Positions 1 to 12,436 of a DNA stretch of 64,000 nt are shown piece by piece; the stretch's first letter is position 1; each line of letters starts with the position of its first letter. Origin of the DNA: Siderastrea radians (taxonomy: Eukaryota; Cnidaria; Anthozoa; Scleractinia; Rhizangiidae); contig OZ024890.1 of the NCBI GenBank assembly GCA_964017195.1, positions 49,405,593 to 49,469,592 on the forward strand. The letters run 5' to 3'. The notes under the pieces are model-generated. The model was given only the letters and a program-made list of their open reading frames with translations. It searched no databases and was not told where the DNA came from. A program made the translations under genes and the position numbers.

Positions 1-1590
1 AGCTTACTCGTCAAAAGGGCCTTGTAGTACACAGACAGGGGAATTTCTCTCATTAAAACGGTTTATTTTTGCGAGTTTTAGCTCAATAAGGAACGTAATT
101 AGTGAGCATTTGCAAGTAGCAGTCTCCCCCAAAATGTTCCAAATCTTCAACCAAACTTGTGTTCTGTTGGCTATATATTCAGCTGTATATTAGGCACGAA
201 ATGCGGTTACTCGGATTGACCTTTATCCTTCATTTACTAAAAAATGTTATCTCTGAGAATCGTGGACTTCAGCACAATTGAGACAACTTTTTAGTGAATA
301 ATAACAAGACAATAAAGCAGTTCTGTGATCTGAAGTTATTAGATGAGTTTGGATGGTCTTCAGAAAGACTGACACTTTCCACAGTGTTTCATTTGTAAGT
401 CTTTCAATGGTTTTAATGGCTGAGAAATAAAACATTTATTGGCATCCATCCCAGTGGGATGGCATCAAGGAATCCTGTGCATTTTATCAAGATTTCAGAT
501 AATTTCCCTTATCATTTCACTGATATCAAAATTGCAATAGCCCTGATAAGAGCCCTTCAGACAAAGTGAACAATGACAACAGGATGTCCCATACATGGGT
601 TATGGAGTGAGAGGAGTGCGAACACTTTTTGGATTTGAAATTTGTGATTGTGGCATTTTTGTAAATTTAGAAAAATGCCAAATATCTTTTGGAGTACAAT
701 ATAGTAAGTTTGGGTTTGCTGAGATAAACAAAAACTGTGCATCATTTGGTTAAGAAATTATCATTGTATTTTTGAGGGTTTAGCAATGGCCCATAGGTAT
801 TTTGGGGGTTTAGTTCTGTCCCCACTTTTTTGCAATTACCACCCTTCCTCATAAGTTTGTGTCCCCAGTGTTATCCCAAAGGATGGTGTTGATGAGTGTT
901 CAAAAACAATGTTGTCACTTTTTGGGAACAGCAGAGAGAGTATGTTTTCATGCAGTCAAGGACATGAAGGATCTGATTTTTGCCTGTTTGGAGTTGCTTA
1001 TGTTGTGTGATAAAAGTTGACAGAGGACAGGTTTGTAACTTAACTTGTCTGGCTCTGCAACGACTTTGAAATGGCAAGATGAAAATCTCTAGTCACCAAA
1101 CATAATACCTGAAAGCATGGCCTAAAGGAAATATGCTGTTTACGCAAAAAGTGACTTTTTGACCAAGGCTATAAATGCTGCAACATCTTCAAATAAATAA
1201 AATATAACCTTTGCTTTGTTTTATTCTGGTGTGATTGGAAATCTGTTACAACTGGGATGTACTTCAGTTTTGAAAATGAAATTAAAACATAAACTGCAAC
1301 CTCTAAAAAATTTGACTGAGTTAAGGAATATGCTAAAAAAATCCCAAAGTAATAACCCAAACATGCAAGTGACAGAAGCACTCCATCAAAAGGAAAAAAT
1401 TCTGCCTAATTCCTATATTCTTGATAGTTTTTCATCCCTCTCGCTACTTCCTTACTGTCTTGAACAGAGCAAAGTGAAAGGGGATTTTGTGTGATGTGGA
1501 CATAATAGTTTGGGCAATTTGTGCACAGTATCATTTGCCTCTAGTTTTGGCACAGGCGGCCCAAGCTCGAAATGAGAATACCATCGAGGT
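1..1590. other. Non-coding stretch, no gene recognised
   Basis: AT-rich DNA. Only short open frames (60-92 codons) on both strands are present, and none shows a domain, signal peptide or plausible exon chain. The plus-strand frame at 1216-1494 is lysine/leucine-rich and matches nothing I know. No TIRs or tandem arrays were seen. Confidence 0.5.
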
Positions 1591-2538
1591 GCGAAATATC
1601 AACTTTGCTATATAAGACTTTGTATGGGAAATTCACTTTGGTTCTCAAAATGCTAAAATAAAGTTATGAATGTGGAAATAAACTTCACTTACCTTAACAT
1701 GGGGTTGTCTTCGTGTCTTGTTTGTAATTTGGGCGCGAGTTTTTGGCTCGGTGTTGTTCGCGGTGTTGTTTCTCCACATAAAACGATGGAAGGCAGGTGA
1801 CTGGAGACGACCGAGTCCAACAAATTGCTCTCGTATCACAACGCAACGCAGAGAATCGCCATAAAAACACCTTATTTACAAAGGCACGTAATTTCTGCAT
1901 CCCATTCAGCCTTAACGGTAATTGAACGGCAATTCTGTTCTGAGAAAATTCGAAAAACATTCAGCTATCGGCGATCTTTCCGTGCGCTGGTCTTTTGGCG
2001 TGGACACGCCAGATGGACAGAGACAGACAGCCTGTTGTTGGCACGTGACTGGTGGTTTGAATTGACCAATGAGAGTGCAGAATGCGTGCAGCCTGCAACG
2101 GCCGTGTCCACGCCAAAAGCCCAGCGCACGGGAAGATCGCCGATAGCTGAATGTTTTTCGAATTTTCTTAGACCAGAATTACCGTTCCATTACTTTGAAA
2201 GCTGAATGGGATGCAGAAATAACGTGGCTTTGTGAATATGGTGTTTTTATGGCGATTCTCTGCGTTGCGTTGTGATATGAGAACGATTTGTTGGACTCGG
2301 TCGTCTCCAGTCACCTGCTTTCCTTCGTTTTAAGTGGAGAAACAACACCGCGAACAACACCGAGCCAAAAACTCAACTAAAACGTCCACGAATTGCGCCC
2401 AAATTAAAAACAAGACACAAAGACAACCCCATGTTAAGGTAAGAGAAGTTTATTTCACATTCATAACTTTATTTTAGCATTTTAAGGAACCAAAGTGAAT
2501 TTCCCATACAAAGACTTATAGCGAAGGTTATATTTCGC
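1591..2538. mobile_element. Foldback element with ~420-bp terminal inverted repeats
   Basis: The left arm (about 1591-2008) and right arm (about 2103-2538) are imperfect reverse complements over nearly their whole length, with only about 95 bp of spacer. The outer ends are GCGAAATAT at 1591 and its complement ending at 2538. The inner ends pair CGTGTCCACGCC with GGCGTGGACACG. No transposase frame is present. The open frames at 1645-1960 and 1825-2205 are mirror readings of the two arms. It is a non-autonomous foldback/MITE-like element of unknown superfamily; I could not define a target duplication. Confidence 0.75.
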
Positions 2539-2831
2539 AACCATACCCTGATGAGCGGCACATACCCGTTTAGGCCAAGTCGTAAACACTATTATTCTTC
2601 GGCCATCTAAACTTCAATAGGAATAAATAGCAAACTGCGATGACGAACAGGACAAAACAACGCATGTTGTTAAAACATCGATTTATGAACTTGACGTTTC
2701 GTTGGCAGTGAGAAACTTTTTCTTTACTAGCTAGGTTTTGTTTTGTTTTGCAGATTTCAAGCTAAAGTCTGTTTGTTTTTTTGTTTTTTTCCATTTTCCT
2801 GTTTAAGTACCAGTCTTTCACTGTTGCGTTT

Positions 2832-3491
2832 AAATTTATTTATGCTTCATGTTCCTTGTCTGATACCACATGATTGTTGGCAAGGTGTTGCTTTGTGTGA
2901 GCTCTGTTTGCTGGGACACAAGTGATGAAACATCTGCATGGGACAAATTTTGGCCACGAGCGTGACCGTTTACTTACATCAAGCACAGGAAGCTGGTAAA
3001 ACCCAATTTACAGGATATTAACCCAGCAAAGGTGAGGGCACACCCGCCATCCAATAACAGAAAAATATTGAGAGGGAGGGAGGGAGGGAGGGAAAATTTC
3101 TCTTGACTTGCTTGTAACAGCAAGTGAAAAGGACTCTTGCCTCGCTTGGGTGACTTAAAAACCTAGGAAATGACGTTCCAGATGGCGGTAACGCTCCCTT
3201 ACCGGAAGCTGGGAGGATATTAACTAAATACTTCACACTCAGCATAAAACCATTTATTTCCCTTCTGGAAATAAATTTCATTTATGCTTCATGTTCCTTG
3301 TCTGATACCACATGATTGTTGGCAAGGTGTTGCTTTGGGTGAGCTCTGTTTGCTGGGACACAAATAATGAAACATCTGTATGGGATAAAGTTTGGCCACA
3401 GGCGTGGCCGTTTACTTAAATCAAGCACAGAAAGCTGGTAAAACCCAATTTACAGGACATTAACCCAGCAAAGGTGAGGGCACACCCGCCA
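2832..3491. repeat. Direct duplication of a ~210-bp block
   Basis: The block at about 2832-3049 (from TTTATGCTTCATGTTCC to GGGCACACCCGCCA) is repeated with few changes at about 3275-3491. About 230 bp of unrelated DNA lies between, including a GGGA/GAGG-rich run at 3073-3093. Coding potential is not evident. It may be a local duplication or the ends of a longer repeat. Confidence 0.7.
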
Positions 3492-6410
3492 CAGCCCAGA
3501 GCAAGGAATGAGTAGCAGGGCAGCCCCACTCGAAGCCAAAGTAAAAACCCCACCAACAAAAAATAAATAAATAAACAAACGATAAAGGTACATGTAAGTT
3601 ATTATACAAACTGTCACAAGCCGACTACATGGCTCCTGCTCATGCAGTCACGTGGAAAGTTACCACATAACTAGAGTAGAATGTATGGCCCCTGGATGCA
3701 TGACCCCCGCGCATACAACCATCAAAAAGGTACATCTCGTTATTAGAAGTAATATAGACAATACATGTAGGTTTGCCCCAGCCCATGCTGACCGATGTCA
3801 GAAATTTACTGGTCAGTACTGAAATGACGATGCGTTTCCGATGAACAGTAAATTAAAATCCCCACGTTCAAGAGGATAACCAGGGCATGACGGGTAGTCT
3901 ATATTATTCTATAGGGCCCTTATTCTCAACAGTTAAAATGACTGAGCCATCGTCACTAGACAATCCTGTGATCTAAAGCACAATAGTTATTACATTGGGC
4001 AATAAACACATGGTATATGGAAATGTATATAGCCTGAACTCCAACAAAGAACCAAAATTTTTCCAGAATTGTCCTCAAATCTTTATATCTTTAAGTTTTC
4101 TAGGTAATCAGTAAATGATTTCGAGAAGTATTTTAAAATTTGATTCTGAGAATGTGCTTATAAAGTGAGAAGCTCTTTCAACTCTTTTATGCCTCCCTGC
4201 AAAGGTAAAGGAAATTAGAATGTCCATATTTCTCGGAATAGCACCTGTAGAAAGGAATTGGGAGGAAACATTCTTACTGGAAATTACTTATTATTAAGGA
4301 TGCTAGAATGCTGAGAACTAGAACTTCCCCATGCACAGAATTAACACAGAATATGAACAAGACCATACAGGTTACTGATGAAAGTCAAAATGTTTATCTA
4401 CATAAATAAAGTCCGGGCCATAACGACGCTAGTGAGGAGGGATAATCATGAAAAAATACATGGCTAATCCGGCTGCCAGGAAAAAATCAAGTTCAGTAAA
4501 AAATTGCCATCAGGTTACCTCCTCAGTGAGAGTCCCCCTGAAATAACTGTGTAAATTCTAGCATGGGCTGGTAGTGATCAGTGTGACTGCCTGATACGAA
4601 AACCCCAAAGAAACCTGTGGGAAAAATAGGAGAACGTATTCTTCCAGGCAACTGCAGACCACACAAACCCTGAAGATTGGGGCAATCACACACCAGAAAT
4701 ATTTAATCTAGTGAGTAAAAAGTGTAGGTTACCATATGAAGTAAAGTTCATGAATGTAGCACTTGGAAAAGCAGGAAGGCTACGAACTACGCAGGTGTAA
4801 TGACCAGGCATCTATGGAGGACATCAGCACCTCATTGATAGTGTATGGTGTGACAATCAAGGCACCCTCTGCTCTGGGCCCAAGCAGAGTGCTGTGGTGA
4901 TGTCTTCTGCATCTGTGGACCAAGAGTAACAGCTTGGCAGCGCAGGCTATGACATGAAAGCCATACCCATAGATGGTGCCAGCAAGGACAGCAAGGAGTG
5001 TACCAAGGGCACTGCATGACTGTTGAGGGTCAGTGTGGGAGCTCAAGTGCATTTAGTGTTGGCTGAGGTGGTGAGGTAACCAGAGCTTAAATGGCCTGGG
5101 AGGAAGGCTGCTTGGTTAGCTGGTAGCTGCGCGGGGGTATCTAAATAAGAAAAGGATTAGTGAAGACGTAGGTTAAAATGAACAGATGCATAATGCCTCA
5201 TCAGAAAAATGTTCCTGAGAATCATGGTCCCAGAAACACGCAATCCAAATAGCCCCCATTAAAAGTAGACAAGTGGCTGGCAAATTGTCGCCTTGGTGGC
5301 AATACGGATAAATAATTCAAATAATGATGCAAAGTTTAAAAACTGTAGTGATTCAGACAATGAAGTGATTATGCTAATGATCACACAGCCCTGAAAAATG
5401 GCACCAAGATTAATTTGATAGACTAGATTAACTTGTTGTATCTGATACGCACAAGGAAAAAATACTGGTATGCAATTTGCAGTCTGCAGTACACTTACTG
5501 AATTTCTAATGAAAAAGCAGTAAAATAAAGGTACTGGGATAGCAAAGAAATCGGCGACATGTTTGGCAAACCCAGTAACTGAGATGCCGCATTGAACATG
5601 CATAATAAGCCGGGGAGTATGCCAAAAACCGGTCCTTCTACAAAAGCAATAAAACAACAAAGGGGACAGATCGTAAGTGCCTGCCAGAACCAACAAGTTT
5701 GAATTTGTCGGATTGTATGAATAGCTGAATTTGTTTAACTTGATGCTCAATAGAAACAGTTTGACCTCGTATGGCGTTGCTTTACCAATATTAAAGGTGA
5801 ACAGATACACCATCAGGAGACTAATATCATCTTATTCCCTGTATAAACTACAAAAAACAAAAACATAGGAATTTCTATAGCACGGTACTTGTAGACTATA
5901 TAACAAAAAGTACAGGTTGCATGTGACTTTCTCTAGTGAATGAAATTCACTATAAACATTTCCCAGGTTAAGCCATATGTACGACTGGCATGGCACTAAG
6001 CAAGAGATTGACAAATACCAGCTCAGTATATGAAACTGAAACATAAGTATCAACCAGCCCAAGAAATGATCTAGATTTAGTATTAATTCCACCCCTTCAT
6101 GTGTCTATGATCAAATATGTAAACAAACACCAACAAAAAAAAATATTCGTTCTAGCTAAGAATGAATAACGGCTTTTGTCGCGTGTTAGTCCCCTACATT
6201 AGTGCACAGTTAACCAACATGCTGCCGCAATCTATCTGGGTCCCTATAGGTAGCAAATCAAATATAACAAAGGATATACCCTACACTCAACCGCAGTTGG
6301 CAAGGGTAGATGTCCCAAAAAGGACGGAAGAGAGCCGTGGCTTCTACTACAATGTAAACACTGCAGCAGTTCACTTCAGGGATCGCGCGAAGGGTGGGCT
6401 GAGGGGGCTT
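3492..6410. other. 2.9-kb stretch, no identifiable gene
   Basis: The longest open frame here is 184 codons on the minus strand (5259-5813). Its product is hydrophobic and low in charged residues, without a recognisable domain, and neighbouring frames at 4780-5052 and 5832-6092 are equally unrecognised. Splice-linked similarity to a known family was not found. The segment may be an unclassified dispersed repeat. It ends in a short sequence (about 6385-6470) with an A-rich tail that looks retroposed. Confidence 0.4.
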
Positions 6411-7812
6411 TAGCCCGCCCACTTTTTGGTGCCACAAAAAAAATTGAATACAAAAAATTAATAAATGAAAAAAATAAAAAAGTTAGAAAATTCATTAGTC
6501 AGTGATTAGTTTCAGGGTTATCCAGGGTTTTTCCATTTTCCCCAGTTAGATCAAAAGTTCAAATCACCTAGCTCCCGTTCCGCTTATTTAGTTGAAACTC
6601 ACGTGCGCTTTAAGGGAAGAAATGAGATGAAGATTTGACACTGCAGCTGTAGTTTCATTTGTATTTCCGTAGTTCATATCACTTTCATTCTTTGTATCTT
6701 GAAGAGTTTGAACCTGCTCAGATTTTAATTGCAATCGACGGAAGTTGACATTCTCGCTATCGTTTGGCCTCTAACTCTCATGAATTCTCATTGACTAATC
6801 CTCAATTGTTGTCGACTCTAGTTTTTGTCTAGTGGCCCGGCACGAACTACAGTTTGTCTCCAGATAGGATTATCGGCAACAGCGTGCTTTAATATTTGCC
6901 GAAAATCAACGTTACTTCTTCAAGCTTCTCTGTATACCGATGTAAACGTTGCAACGAGGATAGCTGCCGAAAGTTTTGCAAAAGATATCTTTCCCTCCTA
7001 ACGATGAGAAATAAGGCATTCATGCAGCAGTCATGCAGAACATACCGACACACTGACTTTGGTGAAATATATAGTTCATGATACTTAGCTCAGCTTTCTT
7101 AGATGGCCTTATTCCGTATTATGATGACAGGTTTGCTTGTACAAGTCTTAAGAAAAACGTTTTTGAATTTGGGATCTTAGATGCGAATACGTCAAGATTT
7201 GCACCTTGCCGGATAAGACTTAAAATGTGTGTAGAGATGAGAGAATAGGCTCAGGTGCATTATTTTGAAACTATCCGGGCTATTCCTATTCCGGTTTAGG
7301 AATAACAGAATATCCAGAATACTGAATCCCTAAAAGAATGTGATTTCTCCTATTGCGATAAACCAAAACATTCCGGCCGCATTCCGTTCATTTTGTTCTT
7401 GTTAATACATTACAGAGGGAAGGGAAAAGTGTCCAAACTGAGAAAACACTGACAGTATTTTGTCTTCTTTTCTGGATTAGACCACCAAAACGTGCCCTAA
7501 GTATTAACATTATTAATTACTGGTAGTTCGAAGAGTTTGATACCCTTAGTTTAGCTTTGATCCTTTACTTGTGGGTCTACATACTTCAATCAATTTATAT
7601 TGTGCATGGTCCATGTGTTTCCATGTTCCAGTTTATACCGCGATATGATGGGTATAAACTGACCACTCGGCCTCCCTAGATGCGTTGTTAGTCACTAAAA
7701 AGACACAAATTCCGCGTGAGGCTGTCCCCCCCCCATCATACCCCGATCGAGTTAGCCCCCCCCCCCCACTTTAAAACAGGCCGCGCAAAATAAAGGTTAT
7801 TGTTGTAGTTAT
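6411..7812. other. Intergenic region without recognised gene
   Basis: Only short frames are present, such as 61 codons at 6896-7081. C-homopolymer runs occur around 7727 and 7756. Nothing recognisable as an RNA gene or TIR element was seen. Confidence 0.4.
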
Positions 7813-8022
7813 TTGAGGTGGGGCCAAAAACACGTACTTGTCAAAACACGTTTCTCTGATTGGGTATTTTTATCTAATTAACAACTGTTCTGTAGCTCTA
7901 AGGTTCCTTTCTGAAACTCAGATTAATTTATCCTTGTTTATCACATAGCCGCAAGGTAGCGGAGAATTTCACCTGCGACCCAAATCTAGTACTGGCATCA
8001 GTTATCTCAAATTTCTCTCAAG

Positions 8023-8608
8023 ATGTTTTTAAAGAACATCATAGTTGTACTTCTACTTTCTTTCTACTGCTTTGGGTACGGAGATAATTGCCCTGATGTC
8101 AAGGAATCTGTTGGTTTTCCTTTATACAATCGTGTCCTGGTCGGCCATGTAATCAAGACTTTGTTAACTCGTGGAATTTTCTCCTGTGCTCATAAGTGTT
8201 TGTCTCTGTTTACGTGTTGATCTTACAACTACGAAACGTCTGCGACGCAAGATCACCTTGCCGCGGTATGTGAGCTAAATAATGCAAGTGGAGATTATCG
8301 TCAAAACTTGACAGAAAGATTCGGATTTGTTTTTGCGGAGTTACAGCGAAAACAAGTAAGTTGTTTTTCTTTAGTTAAGGTTTTTTAATAGTCAGAGTAT
8401 TTTAACAACAGACAATTCCTTCGGCGCGACATAACTCAATGTTTCAAACTTCGAGCGAACATTAAGCCAGGTTCATTAGCAGATTTGCTATACGGAATGA
8501 ACATCATGTGAACTGCTGGCGGAACCACAAATGAAATGAAGATGTGGCCATCGCAGTTGTAATCGCAATTTAAGCAATTGCGAATTAAGCCCGGAAAAAA
8601 GATTTTCG

Positions 8609-8639
<31 letters not shown>

Positions 8640-9741
8640 TGCGTTTGCAGAGGCCACGTGAAAGGAATGAAACATAGAAAGAAAATGATGTGAACTGTGA
8701 AATGTTTCATTACTTTCACGGGTTAAAATGCACTCAATAAATTGGCCTGCTCCCAATGTATGGGACTTGATAGCTCAGACGGTAGAGGACTGCAGCGCTA
8801 ACGCAGGGGCCACGGGTTCAAATCCCGTGCTTAATTCGCAATTGCTTAAATTGCGCTTACTACTGCGATGGCCACATCTTCATTTCAGATTTGCCATACC
8901 ATAAAATACGCAAACGTGTGAAGATTTGTCTGAGGAAGTGGGGATAATGCTCTAAACTTAAAAGTAAATCTAAATTTGGCTTCCCCACCGACGCAGCACC
9001 AAAGTTTCTTTAGAAACAAACCCTTTATTCATATGTCTCGGTATGTCTATGCGTACTCGCTGAGTTATCCATATTCGTTTTATAACTTTACATTTTCTAA
9101 AATTTCTATCACCTTTACTCAAATCAAAGAAACCAAGAAGCTGTTTGGATTTGCGTGCCTCTGGTTTCTTTTGTATCCAAGACAACAACGTTGTTCTCTA
9201 CAAAGTCTATTGCGACCTGACCTGCGAGCCCGGATGGGCCTGGACACTTGTGATGTCACAGAGCATGCTCAACAGAGCACAGCCCTTCACCCAATCATTG
9301 TTCAGCTTGAATCATCCAATGAACGCCAGAGCCCCTAACTGGGAAGCTTATAGACTACCTTTGGCAAGGATGGAGGAATTGCGATCCCAATCAACCCACT
9401 GGCGAATAACGTGCAGTTTCCCTTCCAGCGGTGTCGACTACAGAGATTACGTACGGGTGGAGTTTGCGAACTTTGAATTGTTAACGTTCCAGGGAAGGGA
9501 AGCATGTAAAGAAGTAGAGTATATAAACGTTCGAGGACACAACTATGAACATTGCACTTCGGTTTGGTGGCAAAATGAAAAAAACAATGGGAAATTTTTA
9601 GTTCACGTTAGCAGTACAGAAAGGTGCGAACTTGGTGCTTCATCGAACTTTGTCGGACCTCATGAACACAGTTTTGGTCGTTACCGACAGTATCGAAATG
9701 ATTTCGCCACTACGAACTACTGGTTTGGAGGCCGTACTTAA
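8023..9741 (+). pseudogene. PAN/fibrinogen-like secreted protein, copy 1 (broken by nonsense codon)
   Basis: Two exons, 8023-8355 and 9130-9741, phase 0, with donor CAA|GTAAGT and acceptor CAAAG|AAACC. Exon 1 starts with a hydrophobic signal peptide (MFLKNIIVVLLLSFYCFG), then a cysteine-bearing apple/PAN-like segment (LLTRGIFSCAHKCLSL). A single in-frame TGA at 8218-8220 replaces the TCA serine codon seen in the copies at 26431 and 41509. The frame is otherwise open to the donor. Exon 2 encodes a fibrinogen C-terminal-like region (SGFFCIQD, VYCDLTCEPGWAWTLVMS, TNYWFGG). Compared with copy 2 it has an in-frame 8-codon deletion near 9699 that removes a conserved cysteine. The family resembles coral 'uncharacterized skeletal organic matrix protein 5-like' proteins; that match is from memory. 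An assembly error or a used downstream start cannot be excluded. Confidence 0.7.
8480..8899. repeat. tRNA-derived SINE pair inserted in intron, with target duplication
   Basis: A ~14-bp duplication, CAGATTTGC(T/C)ATAC, at 8480-8493 and 8886-8899 flanks the insert, and copy 2 of the duplicated gene lacks it. Two tRNA-like heads point in opposite directions. One is on the minus strand near 8610-8660 (GGGATTCGAACCCGTGACC on plus). The other is on the plus strand near 8764-8835 (TGATAGCTCAGACGGTAGAG A box, CGGGTTCAAATCCCG B box). The outer arms (8540-8594 and 8830-8878) are inverted repeats built around CAATTGC/GCAATTG. Both are taken as pol III SINE parts, not tRNA genes, because the cloverleaf is incomplete. 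Confidence 0.7.
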
Positions 9742-10334
9742 ATTAACGGCCATACTGGCCAGAACCGACCGTGAAGAACCACTGTTCTTGTAGCGTTTGT
9801 GACGTCATCATTTTTATTGAAAGCATATGTTTTCGATGTCCAACTGATGCACCAGGCGAAATTTTAACGAAAGTTGCCTAAACTGGGGTGATCAGAGAAA
9901 ATTCACCAGAATTACGCACAAAAATAAGCGAGAAAAATTGTCAGTCCTTCGTACTGGTTTCCATTTCTTGTTAAACGTCTCCCCTTTCCTCTATGTTTAG
10001 GTAAATCTTTTCCCAAACAAGGTAACACCATTAAACAGCAAGACTGAGCACGAAGTCAAAATTGCAAATACGGCTTGGAAGTGAAAGGGGAGTTGAGTTT
10101 TCATGCCGTAAGTTAAGGAAGTTTTAGACCGTTGGACCAGAATTTCAGCACGTAGGGCTCAAAAAACAACTTTCATAGCTTAAAATGGCAGTTTTGAAGG
10201 AAAAGGCTGGCCGTCAATGGGTTAACTGTACTGAGAAAGTAATCCTTAAATCTTTAAACCAAACTGATTCCGAGGCCGGAACTACAGAAAAGGGAGGTTA
10301 CCCCCGGGTGCAAGAACCTGACAAAATTTTCTTT

Positions 10335-10712
10335 GAACATTAATATATGAAATTCATATATTTGAACTGCGGATAAAGGTAGAATTATGTGAAGATCATC
10401 GCAGTGAAGGTGTTTCAACCTAAGCGGTTAAAAGAAGAAACCTGAAAAAATTCAGGCTTGAATGGGAATCGAACCCATGACCTCTGCGATACCGGTGCAG
10501 CACTCTTGTCAACTGAGCTATCAAGCCAACTGGGAGCTGGTCAATTGAGAGTTCGTATTTATTCCGTAGATGGAGAATAAATGAACATTAATATATGAAA
10601 TTCATATATTTGAACTGCGGATAAAGATAGAATTATGTGAGGATCATCGCAGTGAAGGTGCTTCAACCTAAGCGGTTGAAAAGAAGAAACCTGAAAAAAT
10701 TCAGGCTTGAAC
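10335..10712 (-). repeat. tRNA-like SINE flanked by ~128-bp direct repeats
   Basis: Direct repeats at 10335-10462 and 10583-10712 (both beginning GAACATTAATATATGAAATT) enclose a tRNA-like segment at about 10455-10528. On the minus strand it shows an A-box-like TAGCTCAGTTGACAAGAG, a B box GGGTTCGATTCCC and a matching acceptor stem (GGCTTGA/TCAAGCC). The anticodon loop appears to have nine bases, so a working tRNA is unlikely. The same head is seen at 46803-46880. Confidence 0.65.
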
Positions 10713-11396
10713 AATTCTTTGTTTTGTAAGCTATTGCTTCGGCTGTACGCTATTGTTTGACTGTGTTGTTCCCGTTGTTTTACGTCATCAGTGAGTTTCA
10801 CAGGTTCTTACACCGAGGTAGAGCCGAAAAGAGTTGATCTATTGGCTGATAGTTCGACTGATACAACTAGCCTTCTTCGGGGCCAGGGCTATCCTGAAGA
10901 GGAATGATTGTACTAGTTGCAATATCGGCCAATAAATACCTACCCCTTTTTTCACAGTTCCTTAATTGCAGTCACTACGGTTTATTCACACTTCAACTAA
11001 CCTCACGTAAGAACCGTGCGTAACCTCACGTAACATAAGAACCGACAACAAAACCTACCAGCACTGTTAGAAGTATTTACGCACACGGTTACATCCATAT
11101 CCTCAAAAGTTAGAACCATCTTGCACAGCATAATATAGAGCGACACAGGAGTGTACTGGTAACAATATTAATTCAAACCTTAGGATTTCATCCACATACT
11201 GAAACGAAAGAACCAACTTGAATAGGGCACGACTTTCAAGTTTTAGTAAAGGTCGATTTGAAGTTAGTAGTCGTGATATTTATCGGGTTGTGTGTTTAGT
11301 GTTTAGAAGTAACCACTTGTTCTATTTAAGGACGGTGCCTCCTGACACAGATGTATTTTTGCAAAGGTTATCGCGACTATGGGGAAAATAGATCTT

Positions 11397-12249
11397 AGGG
11401 AGGGTTCATAATTTATGTAGAGGGGGGGCTATGGTGATTTTAGATTTTTTCCCTCACATTTTTTGGAAGCCCCCCCCTATTATTTAGTGTGTTTTTTCCC
11501 TGGCCCCCGCTCATTACATAACCCACAACCGTGGGCAAACTACCATGACCCCCCTCCCTCCTCCACCACCACCACCCAAAAAACCCTGATGACTAAAACA
11601 AGACATTTTCAGTCTCAAAATTAACCACATTATGACAATTGTTTAACGAGCAAAACTGCTAATTAGTTTATTGAGAATGAAAACCTTAAATTTATCAAAT
11701 TGATAAGCGTAAATAAAAGGATACAGCTTACATTCACAGCAGTCTTCTAAGCCAGCTAAAAATGGCCATTTGGTTTGGTCCTGCTGGTATCCCATTAATA
11801 AAATTTTAAATAAAAATAAAAAATTAATAAGCACGCGGGGGACGATGGGAAGAGTGAAAGGCGTGGTCTCCCTCCTTCTCTTTCTCCCTCCCCGCCTCTT
11901 AGTGACGCAAAGAGACCTCTGCGAAGAAGAGAGGAACACGAAATCATAAAAAAATGTTCTCAGAAAGCAAGCATCTGTGTGAGTTTATCGATTCATGGAC
12001 ACTGACTGCTTTTTATATAAGTTCCAGCTATACTAGAACTTTATTTACAGATCCTTCCGCTAAATATAAGTAAACTGATGGTGGCGGTTTTATGGAATTT
12101 TTTTTATGCCCCCCCCCCCCCCCTAATACCTTCTTTCAAATCGGGAGAAATTTTCAATAGCCCCCCTAAAACCTAACAGGAAAAAATCATGCCCCCCCTC
12201 TTTAAAATTCGCCATAGCCCCCCCTCTACATAAATTATGGACCCTCCCT
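11397..12249. mobile_element. Nested TIR element, ~40-bp TIRs
   Basis: AGGGAGGGT(T/C)CATAATTTATG... at 11397-11435 is matched by its reverse complement at 12211-12249. The interior has G/C homopolymer runs and a 98-codon minus-strand frame (11643-11939) of low-complexity basic sequence that I do not regard as a gene. Confidence 0.65.
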
Positions 12250-12436
12250 TAGCAAGGGTTACTAGAATCCAAAAAGAAAAATGTGGGTAACCACGCATTT
12301 TTCAAAATTTCAAAGCGTTAAAATACAAAGAATGTATGGCAGTTTCTTTCTAAATTTAATCCCAATTATCCCTGAAAAATGCGTGGTTACCTCCAACTTT
12401 TTGTTCACTTTTGGATTCTGATAGTCCTTGCTAAGG
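12247..12436. mobile_element. Small palindromic MITE
   Basis: The ends CCTTAGCAAGG and CCTTGCTAAGG, and the inner block GTAACCACGCATTTTTCA with its complement near 12372-12390, make an almost complete 190-bp palindrome. It carries no coding sequence. Confidence 0.65.

Larger units (their letters stand above)
7813..10740 (+). repeat. Segmental duplication, left copy (pairs with 26221-28490)
   Basis: Starting at TTGAGGTGGGGCCAAAAACACGT, the sequence is alignable to 26221 onward through the 5' flank, both exons, the intron and about 600 bp of 3' flank. The 3' flank includes the shared run TTCTTGTAGCGTTTGTGACG. The left copy carries two insertions absent from the right copy: a SINE pair in the intron (8480-8899) and a tRNA-like repeat in the 3' flank (10335-10712). 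After that the homology resumes only briefly at TTTTGTAAGCT. The two YR retrotransposons lie between the copies. Confidence 0.8.

Noticed and set aside
1825..2205. 126-codon plus-strand frame
   Set aside because: It spans both arms of the foldback element; the open frame is a by-product of the inverted repeat.
8764..8836. Possible tRNA gene (A and B boxes)
   Set aside because: The acceptor and anticodon arms do not close properly and it lies inside a target-duplicated SINE insert.
10455..10528. Possible tRNA gene on the minus strand
   Set aside because: Nine-base anticodon loop and flanking direct repeats point to a SINE head; the same unit recurs at 46803.
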